Source: Leifsonia williamsii
GTDB lineage: Bacteria > Actinomycetota > Actinomycetes > Actinomycetales > Microbacteriaceae
Assembly (NCBI RefSeq): GCF_030433685.1
Contig: NZ_JAROCF010000001.1
Span: 1,984,001 to 2,048,000, forward strand
Direction of reading: 5' to 3'
DNA: 64,000 bases
The notes under the pieces were generated by a model. The model had not been told where the DNA came from, made no database searches, and saw nothing but the letters and a program-made list of their open reading frames with translations. The position numbers were made by a program, and so were the translations under genes. Below are positions 52,727-63,479 of this stretch, piece after piece. Each line of letters starts with the position of its first letter. Position 1 is the first letter of the stretch.

Positions 52727-53359
52727 CTAGCGGTCCCGCTCGGCGAACGCGTGGATCGCGGCGACCATCGCCTCCGTGTCGAAGGTCCCGTCCTCGCGCT
52801 TCGTGAGCCGGTGGGCGTGCATCCCGGCCGCCCGCGCCCCCTCGACGTTCGCCGCCGAGTCGTCGAACAGGATGGCGTCCTCCGGCCTCACGCCGAACCG
52901 CCCGAGCGCGCGCGTGTAGATGCGCCGCTCGGGCTTCCGCGCGCCGAGCACCGCCGAGACCAGGTCGTTGTCCTGCAGCACGTCGACGATCTCGGGCGTC
53001 AGCACCGGCAGCGAGTCCTTGAACGGGATCGGGTTGTTCGACAGCAGCGACACCGTGCCGAGCGTCGCGGCCTCGTGCAGGGCGGCGATGGAGCCGGGGA
53101 TGGGCGTCATGGCGGCCTTGCGCGCCTCCTGCCACTGCTCCAGCGTGAGCGTCGCACCGGTGACGTCGGCGAACGCCTCCAGGTACTCCTCGCTGGTCGC
53201 GTACTCGCCGATCTCGGCCGCTCGCTCGAAGCCGCCTGCCCACCAGGTGGAGGCCAGCCGGTACTGGCTCACCCCGCCCAACTGCGCGAGCCGGGGCAGG
53301 CGCTTGTGGAAGTCGTAGTCGTAGAGCGTCTTGTCGCAGTCGAAGAAGTAGACATCCAT
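52727..53359 (-). CDS. HAD superfamily hydrolase
   Basis: A 210-residue HAD-fold protein: motif I FFDCDKTLYDYDF (nucleophile and acid Asp), motif II LLSNNP, motif III Lys in GARKPERRIYTRAL, motif IV ILFDDSAANVEGARAAGM. It dephosphorylates or dehalogenates a small molecule; the substrate is unknown. The ATG at 53359 starts directly at the fold, with a GATACT -10-like box seven bases upstream and no Shine-Dalgarno. It is convergent with the permease and divergent from the Sua5 gene. Confidence 0.85.
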   Translation of the reverse strand: MDVYFFDCDKTLYDYDFHKRLPRLAQLGGVSQYRLASTWWAGGFERAAEIGEYATSEEYLEAFADVTGATLTLEQWQEARKAAMTPIPGSIAALHEAATLGTVSLLSNNPIPFKDSLPVLTPEIVDVLQDNDLVSAVLGARKPERRIYTRALGRFGVRPEDAILFDDSAANVEGARAAGMHAHRLTKREDGTFDTEAMVAAIHAFAERDR

Positions 53360-53366
53360 CGAGACC

Positions 53367-53372
53367 AGTATC
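53367..53372 (-). promoter_or_regulatory. -10 box of a leaderless-type promoter (HAD gene)
   Basis: On the minus strand GATACT ends seven bases before the ATG at 53359. Confidence 0.4.
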
Positions 53373-53428
53373 GACCGTCCCGGCTGGGCGTCCCCTCCCT
53401 GGCGCAGGAGGCGCGGAGGTGCCGCGGC

Positions 53429-53434
53429 TATCAT
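53429..53434 (+). promoter_or_regulatory. -10 box of the Sua5/TsaC gene
   Basis: TATCAT lies 10 bases before the ATG at 53445, so the leader is very short. Confidence 0.4.
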
Positions 53435-53444
53435 TGGGGGCGTC

Positions 53445-54155
53445 ATGGCTCCCATCTACGACTGCTCGGTCGACTCCGAGCTCCTCTCCGGCATGCGTCT
53501 GGCCCGTGCGGCGATCGGGCGCGGCGAGCTCGTCGTCATCCCCACCGACACGGTCTACGGCGTCGCCGCCGACGCCTTCTCGCCGGCCGCGGTGCAGCGG
53601 CTCCTCGATGCGAAGGGCCGCGGCCGCCAGTCGCCGCCGCCCGTGCTCGTGCCGGGCATCCCGACGCTCGCGGCCCTGGCCGAGTCGGTCCCGCCCGAGG
53701 TGGACGCGCTCGTGAAGGCGTTCTGGCCGGGCGGCCTCACCATCGTGCTGCCCGCGGCGCCCTCGCTGGTCTGGGACCTCGGCGAGACCCGCGGCACGGT
53801 GGCACTGCGGATGCCGCAGGACACCATCGCGCTCGAGCTGCTCTCCGAGACCGGCCCGCTCGCCGTCTCGTCGGCGAACCTCACCGGCCGCCCGGCCGCC
53901 CGCACGGCCGCCGAGGCCGAGGCGATGCTCGGCGACTCCGTCTCCGTCTACCTCGACGGGGGAGAGGCGGGCTCGGCGTACGAGCGCGTCGAGGGCAAGG
54001 ACTCCTCGTCGACGATCATCGACGCGACGGCGCTCGCGTCCGGCTCCGGCCCGCTCCGCATCCTCCGCCACGGCGTGATCTCGGCCGAGCAGCTGCGCGA
54101 GGTGGTCGGCGACGCCCTGCCGGAGGAGTCGGCAGAGACCCGCTCGGGCACCTGA
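53445..54155 (+). CDS. L-threonylcarbamoyladenylate synthase (Sua5/TsaC)
   Basis: A 236-residue YrdC-domain protein. It has GELVVIPTDTVYGVAADAF, AKGRGRQSPPPVLVP (binding of threonine and nucleotide), AFWPGGLTIVLPA and SSANLTGRPA. It uses threonine, bicarbonate and ATP to make threonylcarbamoyl-AMP, the donor for the t6A37 modification of ANN-decoding tRNAs. A Sua5-type C-terminal domain is not obvious. The prmC-sua5-wecA-atp order is common in actinobacteria; here an ABC block interrupts it. Confidence 0.9.
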   Translation: MAPIYDCSVDSELLSGMRLARAAIGRGELVVIPTDTVYGVAADAFSPAAVQRLLDAKGRGRQSPPPVLVPGIPTLAALAESVPPEVDALVKAFWPGGLTIVLPAAPSLVWDLGETRGTVALRMPQDTIALELLSETGPLAVSSANLTGRPAARTAAEAEAMLGDSVSVYLDGGEAGSAYERVEGKDSSSTIIDATALASGSGPLRILRHGVISAEQLREVVGDALPEESAETRSGT

Positions 54156-54156
54156 C

Positions 54157-55455
54157 GTGACCCTCCTCCTCGCCCTCGCCCTGATCTCGGCCGTCATCAC
54201 GTTCGGGATGTCGCTCGTCGTCTGGAAGCTGGCGCTCAAGTACAAGCTGTACCCGGCGGTCAGGGCCAGGGACGTGCACACCCGGCCGACGCCGCGGCTC
54301 GGCGGGATCGCGATGTTCCTCGGCATCCTGGTCGCCTTCGGCGTCTCCTGGCTGCTGTCGAGCCAGTTCGGCGTGCTCTCGCTGATCTTCTCCGACTCCG
54401 GGCCGATCCTCGCCATCCTCGGCGCGGCCCTCCTCATCGTCGTGATCGGCGTCGCCGACGACATCTGGGACCTCGACTGGATGACCAAGCTCGCCGGTCA
54501 GTTCGTGGCCGCCGGCCTCGTGGCCTGGCTCGGCGTGCAGATCTACTCGCTGCCGATCGGCGGGCTCACCGTCGGCTCCCCGGTCATGAGCATCGTGCTC
54601 ACCCTGTTCGCGATCGTCCTCGTGATGAACGCCATCAACTTCATCGACGGGCTCGACGGCCTCGTCGCCGGGGTCGCGCTGATCGCCAACGGCACGTTCC
54701 TCATCTACACGTACCTGCTGCAGCGCGAGATCAGCCCCACCAACTACTTCAGTCTCGCGGGCGTCATCGCGGCGATCCTGGTCGGCGCGTGCGCCGGCTT
54801 CCTGCCGCTCAACTGGCACCCGGCCAAGATGTTCATGGGCGACGCGGGAGCGCTGTTGATCGGCCTGCTGATGGCGACCTCCGCCATCTCGGTAACGGGG
54901 ACCATCAATCCCGAGACGCTGCAGACCCTCGGCAAGTCGTCGCTGGTGCCGGCGTTCATCCCGATCATCCTGCCGTTCGCCGTGCTGGTCATCCCGCTGC
55001 TCGACTTCAGCCTCGCGGTGATCAGGAGGCTGCGCGCCGGCAAGTCGCCGTTCAGCGCCGACCGCAAGCACCTCCACCACCGCCTGCTCGACATGGGCCA
55101 CACGCACCTGCACGCGGTCCTCATCTTCTACGCGTGGACCGCGGTGCTCTCGATCGGCTGCCTGCTGTTCTTCTTCGACCCGTACTGGATGGCCATCGTC
55201 TTCGTCGCCGTCGGGCTCGTGGTCTGCACCGCCGTCACCCTCGCCCCGCTGAGCCGCCGCAAGGCCAACGAGGCCGCCGCGGAGCTCGCGCCCGCCGGGA
55301 CGAGGGAGGCCGTGGAGACCGCGCGGTACGACGCCCTCGACGCCGCCAGCGAGGCCCACCGCGCGGCCGCGCAGCCCGTCGTCGTCACCACGGGGGCCGT
55401 CCCCGCCGAACAACCCGCATCCACCCCGCCCGCGCAGACCGAGGAGAACCGATGA
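54157..55455 (+). CDS. MraY/WecA-like undecaprenyl-phosphate sugar-1-phosphate transferase
   Basis: A 432-residue polytopic membrane protein with about 11 helices. It has the metal-binding VVIGVADDIWDLDW, catalytic NAINFIDGLDGL, FMGDAGALLIG and the cytosolic loop HLHHRLLDMGHTHL. It transfers a sugar phosphate (probably GlcNAc-1-P) to undecaprenyl phosphate, the first step of a wall glycopolymer. The C-terminal ~70 residues are an Ala/Glu/Pro-rich tail. The start is GTG 54157, one base after the Sua5 stop. Its stop overlaps the AtpI-like gene. Confidence 0.87.
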   Translation: MTLLLALALISAVITFGMSLVVWKLALKYKLYPAVRARDVHTRPTPRLGGIAMFLGILVAFGVSWLLSSQFGVLSLIFSDSGPILAILGAALLIVVIGVADDIWDLDWMTKLAGQFVAAGLVAWLGVQIYSLPIGGLTVGSPVMSIVLTLFAIVLVMNAINFIDGLDGLVAGVALIANGTFLIYTYLLQREISPTNYFSLAGVIAAILVGACAGFLPLNWHPAKMFMGDAGALLIGLLMATSAISVTGTINPETLQTLGKSSLVPAFIPIILPFAVLVIPLLDFSLAVIRRLRAGKSPFSADRKHLHHRLLDMGHTHLHAVLIFYAWTAVLSIGCLLFFFDPYWMAIVFVAVGLVVCTAVTLAPLSRRKANEAAAELAPAGTREAVETARYDALDAASEAHRAAAQPVVVTTGAVPAEQPASTPPAQTEENR

Positions 55456-55946
55456 CCGACCCCCAGGACGGCGCCCCCGCCCCACGGCCGGCCCAGCAGC
55501 CCGCCCAGCCCACCTCGACCCCGGTGCTGCGGGACGTGCTCAAGTACGGCCTGATCCTCGCCGGCGTCATCGCCGTGGCCGGGATGCTGCTCGGCGGCCT
55601 CTTCGCCGGCTGGATCGGCGTCACCAGCGCGTTGATCGGCACGGTGATGGCCGCGGTCTTCCTCAGCATCACCGCTCTGAGCATCCTGATCGCCAACCGG
55701 TTCATCGGCTCCGACCTGTTCGTCGGGCTGTTCTTCGGCATCGTCCTCGGGGGCTGGATCCTCAAGTTCGTGCTGTTCCTGGTGCTCGCGATCGTGCTGC
55801 GCGACCAGCCGTGGATCAACCCCGTCGTGCTCTTCCTGAGCCTGATCGCGGGGGTGATCGGGTCGCTCGTCGTCGACATGATCGTCGTGTTCCGGTCCCG
55901 CGTCCCCTACGTCAGCGACGTGACCCTCCCGGGGGAGAAGCGCTGA
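55452..55946 (+). CDS. AtpI-like membrane protein
   Basis: A 164-residue protein with a Pro/Gln-rich N-terminus and four membrane helices (YGLILAGVIAVAGMLLGGLF, ALIGTVMAAVFLSITALSIL, LFVGLFFGIVLGGWILKFVL, VVLFLSLIAGVIGSLVVDMI). It lies between WecA and atpB and has the size and topology of AtpI/Atp-Z-type accessory proteins that help c-ring assembly or bring Mg. Sequence similarity to AtpI is weak. The ATG overlaps the preceding stop by 4 bp. It may be cotranscribed with wecA rather than with atpB. Confidence 0.65.
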   Translation: MTDPQDGAPAPRPAQQPAQPTSTPVLRDVLKYGLILAGVIAVAGMLLGGLFAGWIGVTSALIGTVMAAVFLSITALSILIANRFIGSDLFVGLFFGIVLGGWILKFVLFLVLAIVLRDQPWINPVVLFLSLIAGVIGSLVVDMIVVFRSRVPYVSDVTLPGEKR

Positions 55947-55949
55947 GCC

Positions 55950-55988
55950 GTTTTCGATTCGTTACCCTGCGAAAACTCTTGTAGAGTT
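55950..55988 (+). promoter_or_regulatory. promoter region of the atp operon with overlapping inverted repeats
   Basis: TAGAGT (55982-55987) is the best -10 box. GTTTTCG (55950-55956) and CGAAAAC (55970-55976) are perfect inverted arms. AACTC (55974-55978) and GAGTT (55984-55988) are a second pair that shares bases with the first, so the two cannot fold at once. They may be operator sites. The leader to atpB is about 110 bases. Confidence 0.4.
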
Positions 55989-56103
55989 GTCGTGATCCCC
56001 CCACCCGAACGCGCCACCAGCTTCATGGGCGCGGTATTCCCGGGTGTCCACCGTTCGTCGTCGCGAGAGCCCTCGGCTCGACGCCCCGAAACAGGAGATA
56101 GCG

Positions 56104-56916
56104 CTGTTAGCTAACGCTGTGAACCTGCTGGTCCAGGCCGCAAGCTCCGATGATGGAAGCTTCCAGGGTCCCTCGATCAACGAGTTCTTCCCCCCGACCC
56201 TGTTCACCATCGGTGGCCTCGAGTTCAACCGCATCATCGTCGTGCGCCTCCTCGCCACGATCGCCCTGATCCTCATCTTCTGGCTCGGCACCCGCCGCAT
56301 GAAGCTCATCCCGGGCCGCTTCCAGTCCGTCGTCGAGATGGGTCTCGACTTCGTGCGCGTGAACATCGCGGAGGACCTGCTCGGCAAGAAGGACGGTCGT
56401 CGCTTCCTGCCGCTGCTGACCACCATCTTCTTCATGGTGCTGTTCTTCAACATCACCGGCATCATCCCCTTCCTGAACATCGCCGGCACGTCGGTGATCG
56501 CCGTGCCGCTGCTGCTCGCGATCGTCGCGTACGTGACCTTCATCTACGCCGGCATCAAGAAGAGCCCGAAGAACTTCTTCAAGAACGCGCTCTTCCCGCC
56601 CGGGGTGCCGTGGTTCCTCTACATCATCGTGACGCCGATCGAGTTCGTCTCGACGTTCATCCTGCGCCCGATCACGCTGACCCTCCGACTCCTGATGAAC
56701 ATGGTCGTCGGGCACCTGCTGCTCGTCCTGTTCTTCACGGCGACGACGTTCTTCTTCTTCAACGCCGGCGGTTTCTGGGCCCTCTTCGGAATCGGCACCT
56801 TCGCCTTCGGCTTCGTCTTCACGCTCTTCGAGATCCTGGTCGCAGTCCTGCAGGCCTACGTCTTCGCGCTGCTCACCGCTGTCTACATCCAGCTGGCAGT
56901 CGCCGAGGAACACTAA
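56104..56916 (+). CDS. atpB: ATP synthase subunit a
   Basis: A 270-residue integral subunit with FFPPTLFTIGGLEFNR, five or six helices, LRPITLTLRLLMNMVVGHLL (essential Arg in the half-channel) and AYVFALLTAVYIQLAVAEEH. It forms the proton path against the c-ring. The start is unsettled. AGGAG is six bases before CTG 56104, which is chosen here. GTG 56119 lies 21 bases from it, and GTG 56044 lacks a Shine-Dalgarno. A 29-codon ORF (56025-56114) overlaps the start. Confidence 0.9.
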   Translation: MLANAVNLLVQAASSDDGSFQGPSINEFFPPTLFTIGGLEFNRIIVVRLLATIALILIFWLGTRRMKLIPGRFQSVVEMGLDFVRVNIAEDLLGKKDGRRFLPLLTTIFFMVLFFNITGIIPFLNIAGTSVIAVPLLLAIVAYVTFIYAGIKKSPKNFFKNALFPPGVPWFLYIIVTPIEFVSTFILRPITLTLRLLMNMVVGHLLLVLFFTATTFFFFNAGGFWALFGIGTFAFGFVFTLFEILVAVLQAYVFALLTAVYIQLAVAEEH

Positions 56917-57189
<273 letters not shown>

Positions 57190-57221
57190 GTCCCCTTCAG
57201 CCCGTCCTGTAAGGAGGAACG

Positions 57222-57776
57222 ATGCTTAACGGCGTGCTCAGGGCCGCCACCGAGGAACAGCACAACCCGCTGATCCCCGCGTGGCCCGACATCATCGGCG
57301 CGCTCATCTGCTTCATCGTCATCCTGTTCTTCTTCTGGAAGCTCGTGCTTCCGCGCATGAAGAAGCTGCTCGATGAGCGTGCTGAGGCGATCGAGGGCAA
57401 CATCGCGAAGGCCGACGAGGCCCAGCACAAGGCCGAGGCGCTGCTGGAGGAGTACACCGCCCAGCTCGCCGACGCGCGTGCCGAGGCCGGTCGCATCCGC
57501 GAGCAGGCCCGCACCGACGGTCAGAAGATCGTCGCCGAGGCCAAGGAGACCGCGACGGCCGAGGCCGCGCGCGTCACCGCGTCCGCTCAGGCGCAGATCG
57601 AGGCCGAGCGTCAGAGCGCGCTCGTCTCGCTCCGCAGCGAGGTGGGCTCGCTCGCGATCGACCTCGCCTCCGGCGTGGTCGGCGAGGCGCTCACCGACGA
57701 CAAGAAGTCGCAGGCGATCGTCGACCGCTTCCTGGCCGACCTCGAGGCGAGCGAGAAGGCAGGGTCGAGCAAGTAA
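57222..57776 (+). CDS. atpF: ATP synthase subunit b
   Basis: A 184-residue stator subunit: one membrane helix near the N-terminus (IIGALICFIVILFFFWKLVL), followed by a long charged helix that dimerises (LLDERAEAIEGNIAKADEAQ and after) and reaches the delta subunit. AAGGAGGAACG precedes the ATG. Its TAA overlaps the atpH ATG by one base (TAATG). Confidence 0.94.
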   Translation: MLNGVLRAATEEQHNPLIPAWPDIIGALICFIVILFFFWKLVLPRMKKLLDERAEAIEGNIAKADEAQHKAEALLEEYTAQLADARAEAGRIREQARTDGQKIVAEAKETATAEAARVTASAQAQIEAERQSALVSLRSEVGSLAIDLASGVVGEALTDDKKSQAIVDRFLADLEASEKAGSSK

Positions 57777-58567
57777 TGGGAAGCGCCACCAGAGAAGCAT
57801 TGGCCCGGTCCGCGTCGGCTCTGGCCGGTCTGGGATCCAAGGCCGATCTGGCGACGGCTGAAGACCTGTTCGCCGCAGGACGAGTCGTCGCCGACTCCGC
57901 CCAGCTCCGTGCGGTCCTCAGCGACCCCTCGGCGGACGCCGCCGGCAAGAAGGCCCTCGTGCAGCGCATCTTCGGATCGCTGTCCGCGCCGGCCGTCGAG
58001 CTGCTGACGGTCGTCGCCGGCGAGCGCTGGTCCGGACAGGACGACCTCACTGCCGCCATCGAAGAGCTCGGCATCCGCTCGATCGCCGCTTCGGTGCCGG
58101 CCGACGTCGACCTCGTCGCCGAGCTGCTCGCGTTCGGAGGCGCCGTGACCTCCGACGCGCAGCTCGAGCTCGCGCTGCGCAGCAAGCTCGCGGACCCGCA
58201 GGCCAAGGCGGCTCTCGCCGAGCGCCTCCTCGCGGGCAAGGCGTCGGCGCAGACCGTCGCCATCGTGCGCCAGCTGGTGCTGCAGCCCCGCGGGCGCAGC
58301 ATCCGCGAGGCGCTGCGCGAGGCGACCCGCGCCGTCGCCGCCCAGCACGGACAGACGCTCGCGACCGTCACCACGGCCAAGCCCCTTCCGGCGGCCCAGG
58401 TGGAGCGGCTGCGTGCGACGTTGTCGGCCACCTACGGCGAGCTCAAGCTCTCCGAGGTCGTCGACCCGGCCATCATCGGCGGTCTGCGGGTGCAGATCGG
58501 CGACGACGTGATCGACGGCAGCGTCGCGTCGCGCCTCAACGAACTACGACTTCAGCTGGCGGGCTGA
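57776..58567 (+). CDS. atpH: ATP synthase subunit delta
   Basis: A 263-residue delta subunit, longer than the ~180 residues of E. coli but usual for actinobacteria. It has an N-terminal helical domain that binds alpha and a C-terminal part with [20 protein letters not shown] that fixes b. It links the F1 head to the stator. The start overlaps atpF by one base. Confidence 0.92.
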   Translation: MGSATREALARSASALAGLGSKADLATAEDLFAAGRVVADSAQLRAVLSDPSADAAGKKALVQRIFGSLSAPAVELLTVVAGERWSGQDDLTAAIEELGIRSIAASVPADVDLVAELLAFGGAVTSDAQLELALRSKLADPQAKAALAERLLAGKASAQTVAIVRQLVLQPRGRSIREALREATRAVAAQHGQTLATVTTAKPLPAAQVERLRATLSATYGELKLSEVVDPAIIGGLRVQIGDDVIDGSVASRLNELRLQLAG

Positions 58568-58590
58568 CCGCCTCTACAGAGGGAACAACC

Positions 58591-60228
58591 ATGGCAGACA
58601 TTCAGATCAGCCCCGACGAGATCCGGAGCGCGCTCCAGGACTTCGTCACCACGTACGAGCCGAGCAGGGCGGAGACCACCGAGGTCGGACACGTCCTCGA
58701 CGCCTCCGACGGCATCGCGCACGTCGAGGGCCTCCCCGGCGTGATGGCCAACGAGCTCATCCGCTTCGCCAACGGCACGCTCGGCCTCGCCCAGAACCTG
58801 GACGAGAACGAGGTCGGCGTCGTCATCCTCGGCGAGTTCGACGAGATCGTCGAGGGCATGGAGGTGACCCGCACCGGCGAGGTCCTCTCGGTCCCCGTCG
58901 GCGACGGCTACCTCGGCCGCGTGGTCGACCCGCTCGGCAACCCGATCGACGGCCTCGGCGAGATCGCCAGCGAGGGCCGCCGCGAGCTCGAGCTCCAGGC
59001 ACCCGGCGTCATGCAGCGCAAGTCGGTGCACGAGCCGCTGCAGACCGGCATCAAGGCGATCGACGCCATGATCCCCGTCGGCCGCGGTCAGCGCCAGCTG
59101 ATCATCGGCGACCGCCAGACCGGCAAGACGGCCATCGCGATCGACACGATCATCAACCAGAAGGCCAACTGGGAGTCGGGCGACGTCAACAAGCAGGTCC
59201 GCTGCATCTACGTCGCGATCGGTCAGAAGGGCTCGACCATCGCCTCGGTGAAGGGCGCCCTCGAGGACGCCGGCGCGATGGAGTACACCACCATCGTCGC
59301 GGCCCCCGCCTCCGACCCGGCCGGCTTCAAGTACCTCGCCCCTTATACCGGCTCGGCCATCGGCCAGCACTGGATGTACGGCGGCAAGCACGTCCTGATC
59401 ATCTTCGACGACCTGTCGAAGCAGGCAGAGGCCTACCGCGCCGTGTCGCTCCTCCTCCGGCGTCCGCCGGGACGCGAGGCCTACCCGGGTGACGTCTTCT
59501 ACCTGCACTCCCGCCTGCTGGAGCGTTGCGCCAAGCTCTCCGACGAGCTCGGCGCCGGCTCGATGACCGGTCTGCCGATCATCGAGACCAAGGCGAACGA
59601 CGTCTCCGCGTACATCCCGACCAACGTGATCTCGATCACCGACGGCCAGATCTTCCTGCAGTCCGACCTGTTCAACGCCAACCAGCGCCCCGCGGTCGAC
59701 GTCGGCATCTCGGTCTCGCGCGTCGGTGGCGACGCCCAGGTCAAGTCGATCAAGAAGGTCTCCGGCACGCTCAAGCTCGAGCTCGCCCAGTACCGCTCGC
59801 TCGAGGCGTTCGCGATGTTCGCCTCCGACCTCGACGCGGCCAGCCGCCGTCAGCTCGCCCGTGGCGCCCGCCTCACCGAGCTGCTCAAGCAGCCGCAGTA
59901 CTCGCCGTACCCGGTGGAGGAGCAGGTCGTCTCGATCTGGGCCGGCACCAACGGCAAGCTCGACGAGGTCGCGGTGGAGGACGTCCTGCGCTTCGAGTCG
60001 GAGCTGCTCGACCACCTGCGTCGCAACACCGACATCCTCACCACGCTGCGCGAGACGAACGTCCTCGACGACGACACCGTCTCCAAGCTCGGCGCCGAGG
60101 TGGACAAGTTCAAGCTCGAGTTCCAGACGGGTGAGGGCAAGCCGCTCGCCTCGGTCGGACGCGAGGAGTTCGAGGCCATCGCCGAAGAGGACGTCGACCA
60201 GGAGCGTATCGTCAAGGCCAAGCGCTGA
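58591..60228 (+). CDS. atpA: ATP synthase subunit alpha
   Basis: A 545-residue F1 subunit. The non-catalytic nucleotide site has Walker A GDRQTGKT (173-180), [16 protein letters not shown] (Walker B) and the family segment [20 protein letters not shown]. It builds the hexamer with beta. AGAGGGAACAACC before the ATG is the ribosome site. The usual C-terminal extension of actinobacterial alpha subunits ([20 protein letters not shown]) is present. Confidence 0.95.
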   Translation: MADIQISPDEIRSALQDFVTTYEPSRAETTEVGHVLDASDGIAHVEGLPGVMANELIRFANGTLGLAQNLDENEVGVVILGEFDEIVEGMEVTRTGEVLSVPVGDGYLGRVVDPLGNPIDGLGEIASEGRRELELQAPGVMQRKSVHEPLQTGIKAIDAMIPVGRGQRQLIIGDRQTGKTAIAIDTIINQKANWESGDVNKQVRCIYVAIGQKGSTIASVKGALEDAGAMEYTTIVAAPASDPAGFKYLAPYTGSAIGQHWMYGGKHVLIIFDDLSKQAEAYRAVSLLLRRPPGREAYPGDVFYLHSRLLERCAKLSDELGAGSMTGLPIIETKANDVSAYIPTNVISITDGQIFLQSDLFNANQRPAVDVGISVSRVGGDAQVKSIKKVSGTLKLELAQYRSLEAFAMFASDLDAASRRQLARGARLTELLKQPQYSPYPVEEQVVSIWAGTNGKLDEVAVEDVLRFESELLDHLRRNTDILTTLRETNVLDDDTVSKLGAEVDKFKLEFQTGEGKPLASVGREEFEAIAEEDVDQERIVKAKR

Positions 60229-60258
60229 GACGCGCGCGGCTAGGTATTTAGGAGACAC

Positions 60259-61158
60259 ATGGGAGCCCAGCTTCGGGTCTACCGGCAGAAGATCCGCTCT
60301 GCCCAGACGACCAAGAAGATCACCCGTGCGATGGAGCTGATCTCCGCCTCACGCATCCAGAAGGCGCAGGCGCGAGTGGCCGCCTCCTCGCCGTACGCCC
60401 GCGCGATCACGCGCGCGGTGTCGGCGGTGGCGACCTACTCGAACGTCGAGCACGTGCTGACCACCGAGCCGGAGAAGATCGAGCGCGCAGCGATCGTCAT
60501 CTTCTCGTCGGACCGCGGTCTGGCCGGCGCGTTCAACTCGAACGTGCTCAAGGAGTCCGAGAAGCTCGCCGAGCTGCTGCGGAGCCAGGGCAAGGACGTC
60601 GTCTACTTCCTCGTCGGACGCAAGGCGCAGGGCTACTTCAGCTTCCGCCGCCGCGCGTTCGAGCGGGTGTGGACCGGCAACACCGATGCGCCCGAGTTCG
60701 AGCAGGCCAAGGAGGTCAGCGACGCGATCCTGGAGTCCTTCCTGCGCGACGCCTCCGACGGCGGCGTGGACGAGATCCACATCATCTACAACCGCTTCGT
60801 CAGCATGCTGACCCAGGAGCCGCAGGTCGTCCGCCTGCTCCCGCTCGAGGTCGTCGAGGGCGTGGAGGAGCCGGACCGCACGCAGGTCCTGCCGCTCTAC
60901 GAGTTCGAGCCCGACGTCGGCACGGTGCTGGACTCCCTGCTCCCGGTGTACATCGAGAGCCGCATCTTCAACGCGATGCTGCAGTCGGCCGCCTCCAAGC
61001 ACGCCGCGACGCAGAAGGCGATGAAGGCGGCCAGCGACAACGCCGACAAGCTCATCACCGACTACACCCGCCTGGCCAACAACGCCCGACAGGCCGAGAT
61101 CACGCAGCAGATCTCCGAGATCGTGGGCGGCGCGGACGCGCTGAGCTCCGCCAAGTGA
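60259..61158 (+). CDS. atpG: ATP synthase subunit gamma
   Basis: A 299-residue central-stalk subunit. The N-terminal helix is [20 protein letters not shown], followed by [36 protein letters not shown] and the C-terminal [20 protein letters not shown] complete the coiled coil in the hexamer. It turns with the c-ring and drives catalysis. TTTAGGAGACAC precedes the [22 protein letters not shown] at the end is the family signature. Confidence 0.94.
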   Translation: MGAQLRVYRQKIRSAQTTKKITRAMELISASRIQKAQARVAASSPYARAITRAVSAVATYSNVEHVLTTEPEKIERAAIVIFSSDRGLAGAFNSNVLKESEKLAELLRSQGKDVVYFLVGRKAQGYFSFRRRAFERVWTGNTDAPEFEQAKEVSDAILESFLRDASDGGVDEIHIIYNRFVSMLTQEPQVVRLLPLEVVEGVEEPDRTQVLPLYEFEPDVGTVLDSLLPVYIESRIFNAMLQSAASKHAATQKAMKAASDNADKLITDYTRLANNARQAEITQQISEIVGGADALSSAK

Positions 61159-62658
<1,500 letters not shown>

Positions 62659-62659
62659 C

Positions 62660-62920
62660 ATGGCTGTCCTCAACGTGAGCGTCGTCGCCGCCGACCACGA
62701 GGTGTGGTCGGGCGAGGCGAGCATGGTCGTGGCGCGGACCGTGGAGGGGCAGATCGGTATCCTGCCCGGCCACGAGCCGCTGCTCGCCATCCTCGCCGAG
62801 GGCGAGGTGCGCGTCACCCTGAACGGCGGGGAGTCCATCGCGGCGCAGGCCGACGACGGCTTCCTCTCCGTCGAGAACAACACGGTCACGATCGTGGCCC
62901 GTCAGGCGGAGCTCGTCTGA
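62660..62920 (+). CDS. atpC: ATP synthase subunit epsilon, short form
   Basis: An 86-residue epsilon subunit containing only the N-terminal beta sandwich: LNVSVVAADHEVWSGEASMV, GQIGILPGHEPLLAIL, ADDGFLSVENNTVTIVA. The two C-terminal helices present in E. coli (about 139 residues) are absent, so the helix-based inhibition of ATP hydrolysis should be missing. It still couples gamma to the c-ring. The ATG lies one base behind the atpD stop. Confidence 0.92.
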   Translation: MAVLNVSVVAADHEVWSGEASMVVARTVEGQIGILPGHEPLLAILAEGEVRVTLNGGESIAAQADDGFLSVENNTVTIVARQAELV

Positions 62921-62921
62921 C

Positions 62922-63479
62922 ATGACCGACAAGGCAGCCCCGCTGGAGCGGCAGTTCGGAGACGTCCGCGTCCCCGTCCTGGTCGCGATGGCGGGGCTGC
63001 CCGGTTCGGGCAAGTCCACCATGGCCGAGATCCTCGCCGGCCGGCTCGGTGCGACCGCCATCTCGGTGGATCCCATCGAGGCGGCCATCCTGGCCGCCGG
63101 GATCGACGCCGACCAGCCGACCGGCCTCGCCGCGTACCTCGTCGCGGAGAAGATGGCCGAGCAGGTGCTCCAGTCCGGCCACTCGGTGGTCGTCGACGCG
63201 GTCAACGCCGTCGAGCCGGCGCGCCTGCAGTGGCGCGACCTGGCCCAGCGGTGCCAGGTGAAGCTCCACATCATCGAGACGGTCTGCACCGACGACGCCG
63301 TCCACGAGGAGCGCCTGTCGAAGCGGACGGGTCTCGTCACCGGGTACGCCGTCGAGCAGAGCATCGCCGACTACGACGAGTGGCGCGGCGCGGCCGCGTC
63401 GCTCCCGCGCATCAGCCTCGACACGTGTCGCCCGCTCGGCGAGAACGTCGAGGCGGCGCTGGCCTTCCTGGAGCGGTAG
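62922..63479 (+). CDS. P-loop AAA/kinase family protein
   Basis: A 185-residue P-loop protein. The Walker A motif is MAGLPGSGKSTMAEILA, VVVDAVNA is a possible Walker B, and CTDDAVHEERLSKR fits the lid region of small kinases (Zeta-toxin/gluconate-kinase/DUF-AAA_33 type). It probably phosphorylates a small molecule; the substrate is unknown. The ATG lies one base behind the atpC stop, so it is cotranscribed with the ATP synthase operon and may be a downstream member of it. Confidence 0.8.
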   Translation: MTDKAAPLERQFGDVRVPVLVAMAGLPGSGKSTMAEILAGRLGATAISVDPIEAAILAAGIDADQPTGLAAYLVAEKMAEQVLQSGHSVVVDAVNAVEPARLQWRDLAQRCQVKLHIIETVCTDDAVHEERLSKRTGLVTGYAVEQSIADYDEWRGAAASLPRISLDTCRPLGENVEAALAFLER

